From NCBI RefSeq assembly GCF_014904815.1, contig NZ_JACZFR010000021.1, positions 62,001 through 126,000 on the forward strand: 64,000 nt of DNA, given 5' to 3'. Positions 63,770 through 64,000 of the stretch are shown here, piece after piece (position 1 is the stretch's first letter; each line of letters opens with the position of its first letter). This DNA is from Microbulbifer taiwanensis (GTDB lineage: Bacteria > Pseudomonadota > Gammaproteobacteria > Pseudomonadales > Cellvibrionaceae). The translations under genes and the position numbers were made by a program. Under the pieces are notes generated by a model that worked only from the letters and a program-made list of their open reading frames with translations, searched no databases and was not told where the DNA came from.

Positions 63770-64000
63770 CCCGATTTCCTCACTCACTGTAAGGAACTAT
63801 TGGGCGAGACCTAGTTGCTCAAATTGATCTGGATACTGCTTGTCAAAGTGAGGAATACCGCTGAAAGGCCATTCCCGAAGTTCCAGTTCTATTTTTATTC
63901 TGACGAGTCAGTTGTAGGCACTTCGGTCGCGCAAGTCAACGACCGCAACTCGATTGGCGGGAAAGATTTCATATGCGTTTCTGCAGGAAACAATCGCGAT

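Noticed and set aside
1..64000. tRNA, rRNA or riboswitch genes
   Set aside because: I looked in all gaps for cloverleaf arms, T-box or known riboswitch cores and saw none. A covariance-model scan would be decisive, and a single hit would overturn this.

Overview
The window is a stretch of GC-rich (by eye roughly 60% or more) gammaproteobacterial chromosome. The gene order aspS-yebC-ruvCAB-ybgC-tolQRAB, an RsxABCDGE/Rnf complex, a YdiJ-type FAD/FeS dehydrogenase and several envelope enzymes point to a free-living, probably marine member of the Cellvibrionales. Microbulbifer is my best guess, from remembered gene content and not from any search. There is no prophage, CRISPR array, transposase, rRNA or tRNA that I can see. 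Almost all genes look vertically inherited; the most mobile-looking DNA is a set of small palindromic repeats between genes.

Layout. 1-9.5 kb, minus strand: a housekeeping block fmdB-like, aspS, yebC, ruvC, ruvA, ruvB, ybgC, tolQ, tolR, tolA, tolB (tolB runs off the left edge; pal is expected next). 9.7-16.7 kb, plus strand: an HU-like protein with a lysine/alanine tail, proS, a lytic transglycosylase, a membrane-anchored AraC regulator, a sterol-desaturase-family hydroxylase and a DUF1254/DUF1214 lipoprotein. 16.8-24.3 kb, minus strand: an Lrp-type regulator after an AruH-like aminotransferase, a GDSL autotransporter esterase, then DUF2878, photolyase and DUF523/DUF1722 (a typical light/DNA-repair neighbourhood). 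24.4-29.3 kb, plus strand: the YdiJ-type dehydrogenase, a TPR protein and a 3D-domain secreted protein. 29.3-34.1 kb: small hypothetical genes, trhO, a pair of SpoIIAA-like paralogues and the Fe-S carrier Mrp. 34.3-41 kb, plus strand: metG, a 2OG-Fe(II) oxygenase, a D-2-hydroxyacid dehydrogenase, a YqjD/YqjE/YqjK-like membrane trio and a sirtuin. 41-48 kb: a YghU-type GST, a divergent LysR/GST pair, a class 3 lipase and a 947-residue protein of unknown function. 48.2-54 kb: rsxABCDGE in one tightly coupled operon. 54-64 kb: a TetR regulator, two tandem giant MltF-like lipoproteins, a diheme cytochrome/beta-helix lipoprotein pair, a small secreted protein and a Yip1-family membrane protein.

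The main unusual observations are: (i) two copies (30.4 and 62.4 kb) of a MITE-like element with long terminal inverted repeats, an internal 100-bp deletion in one copy and a compensatory base-pair change between copies; (ii) tandem paralogous lytic transglycosylases that each carry two solute-binding domains instead of the single one of MltF; (iii) the 947-residue orphan protein convergent with a lipase; (iv) several REPIN-like inverted pairs whose arms contain GTAG; and (v) an overlapping gene pair for a diheme cytochrome and a parallel beta-helix lipoprotein. All family names come from recognising motifs in the translated sequence; no database search was run.
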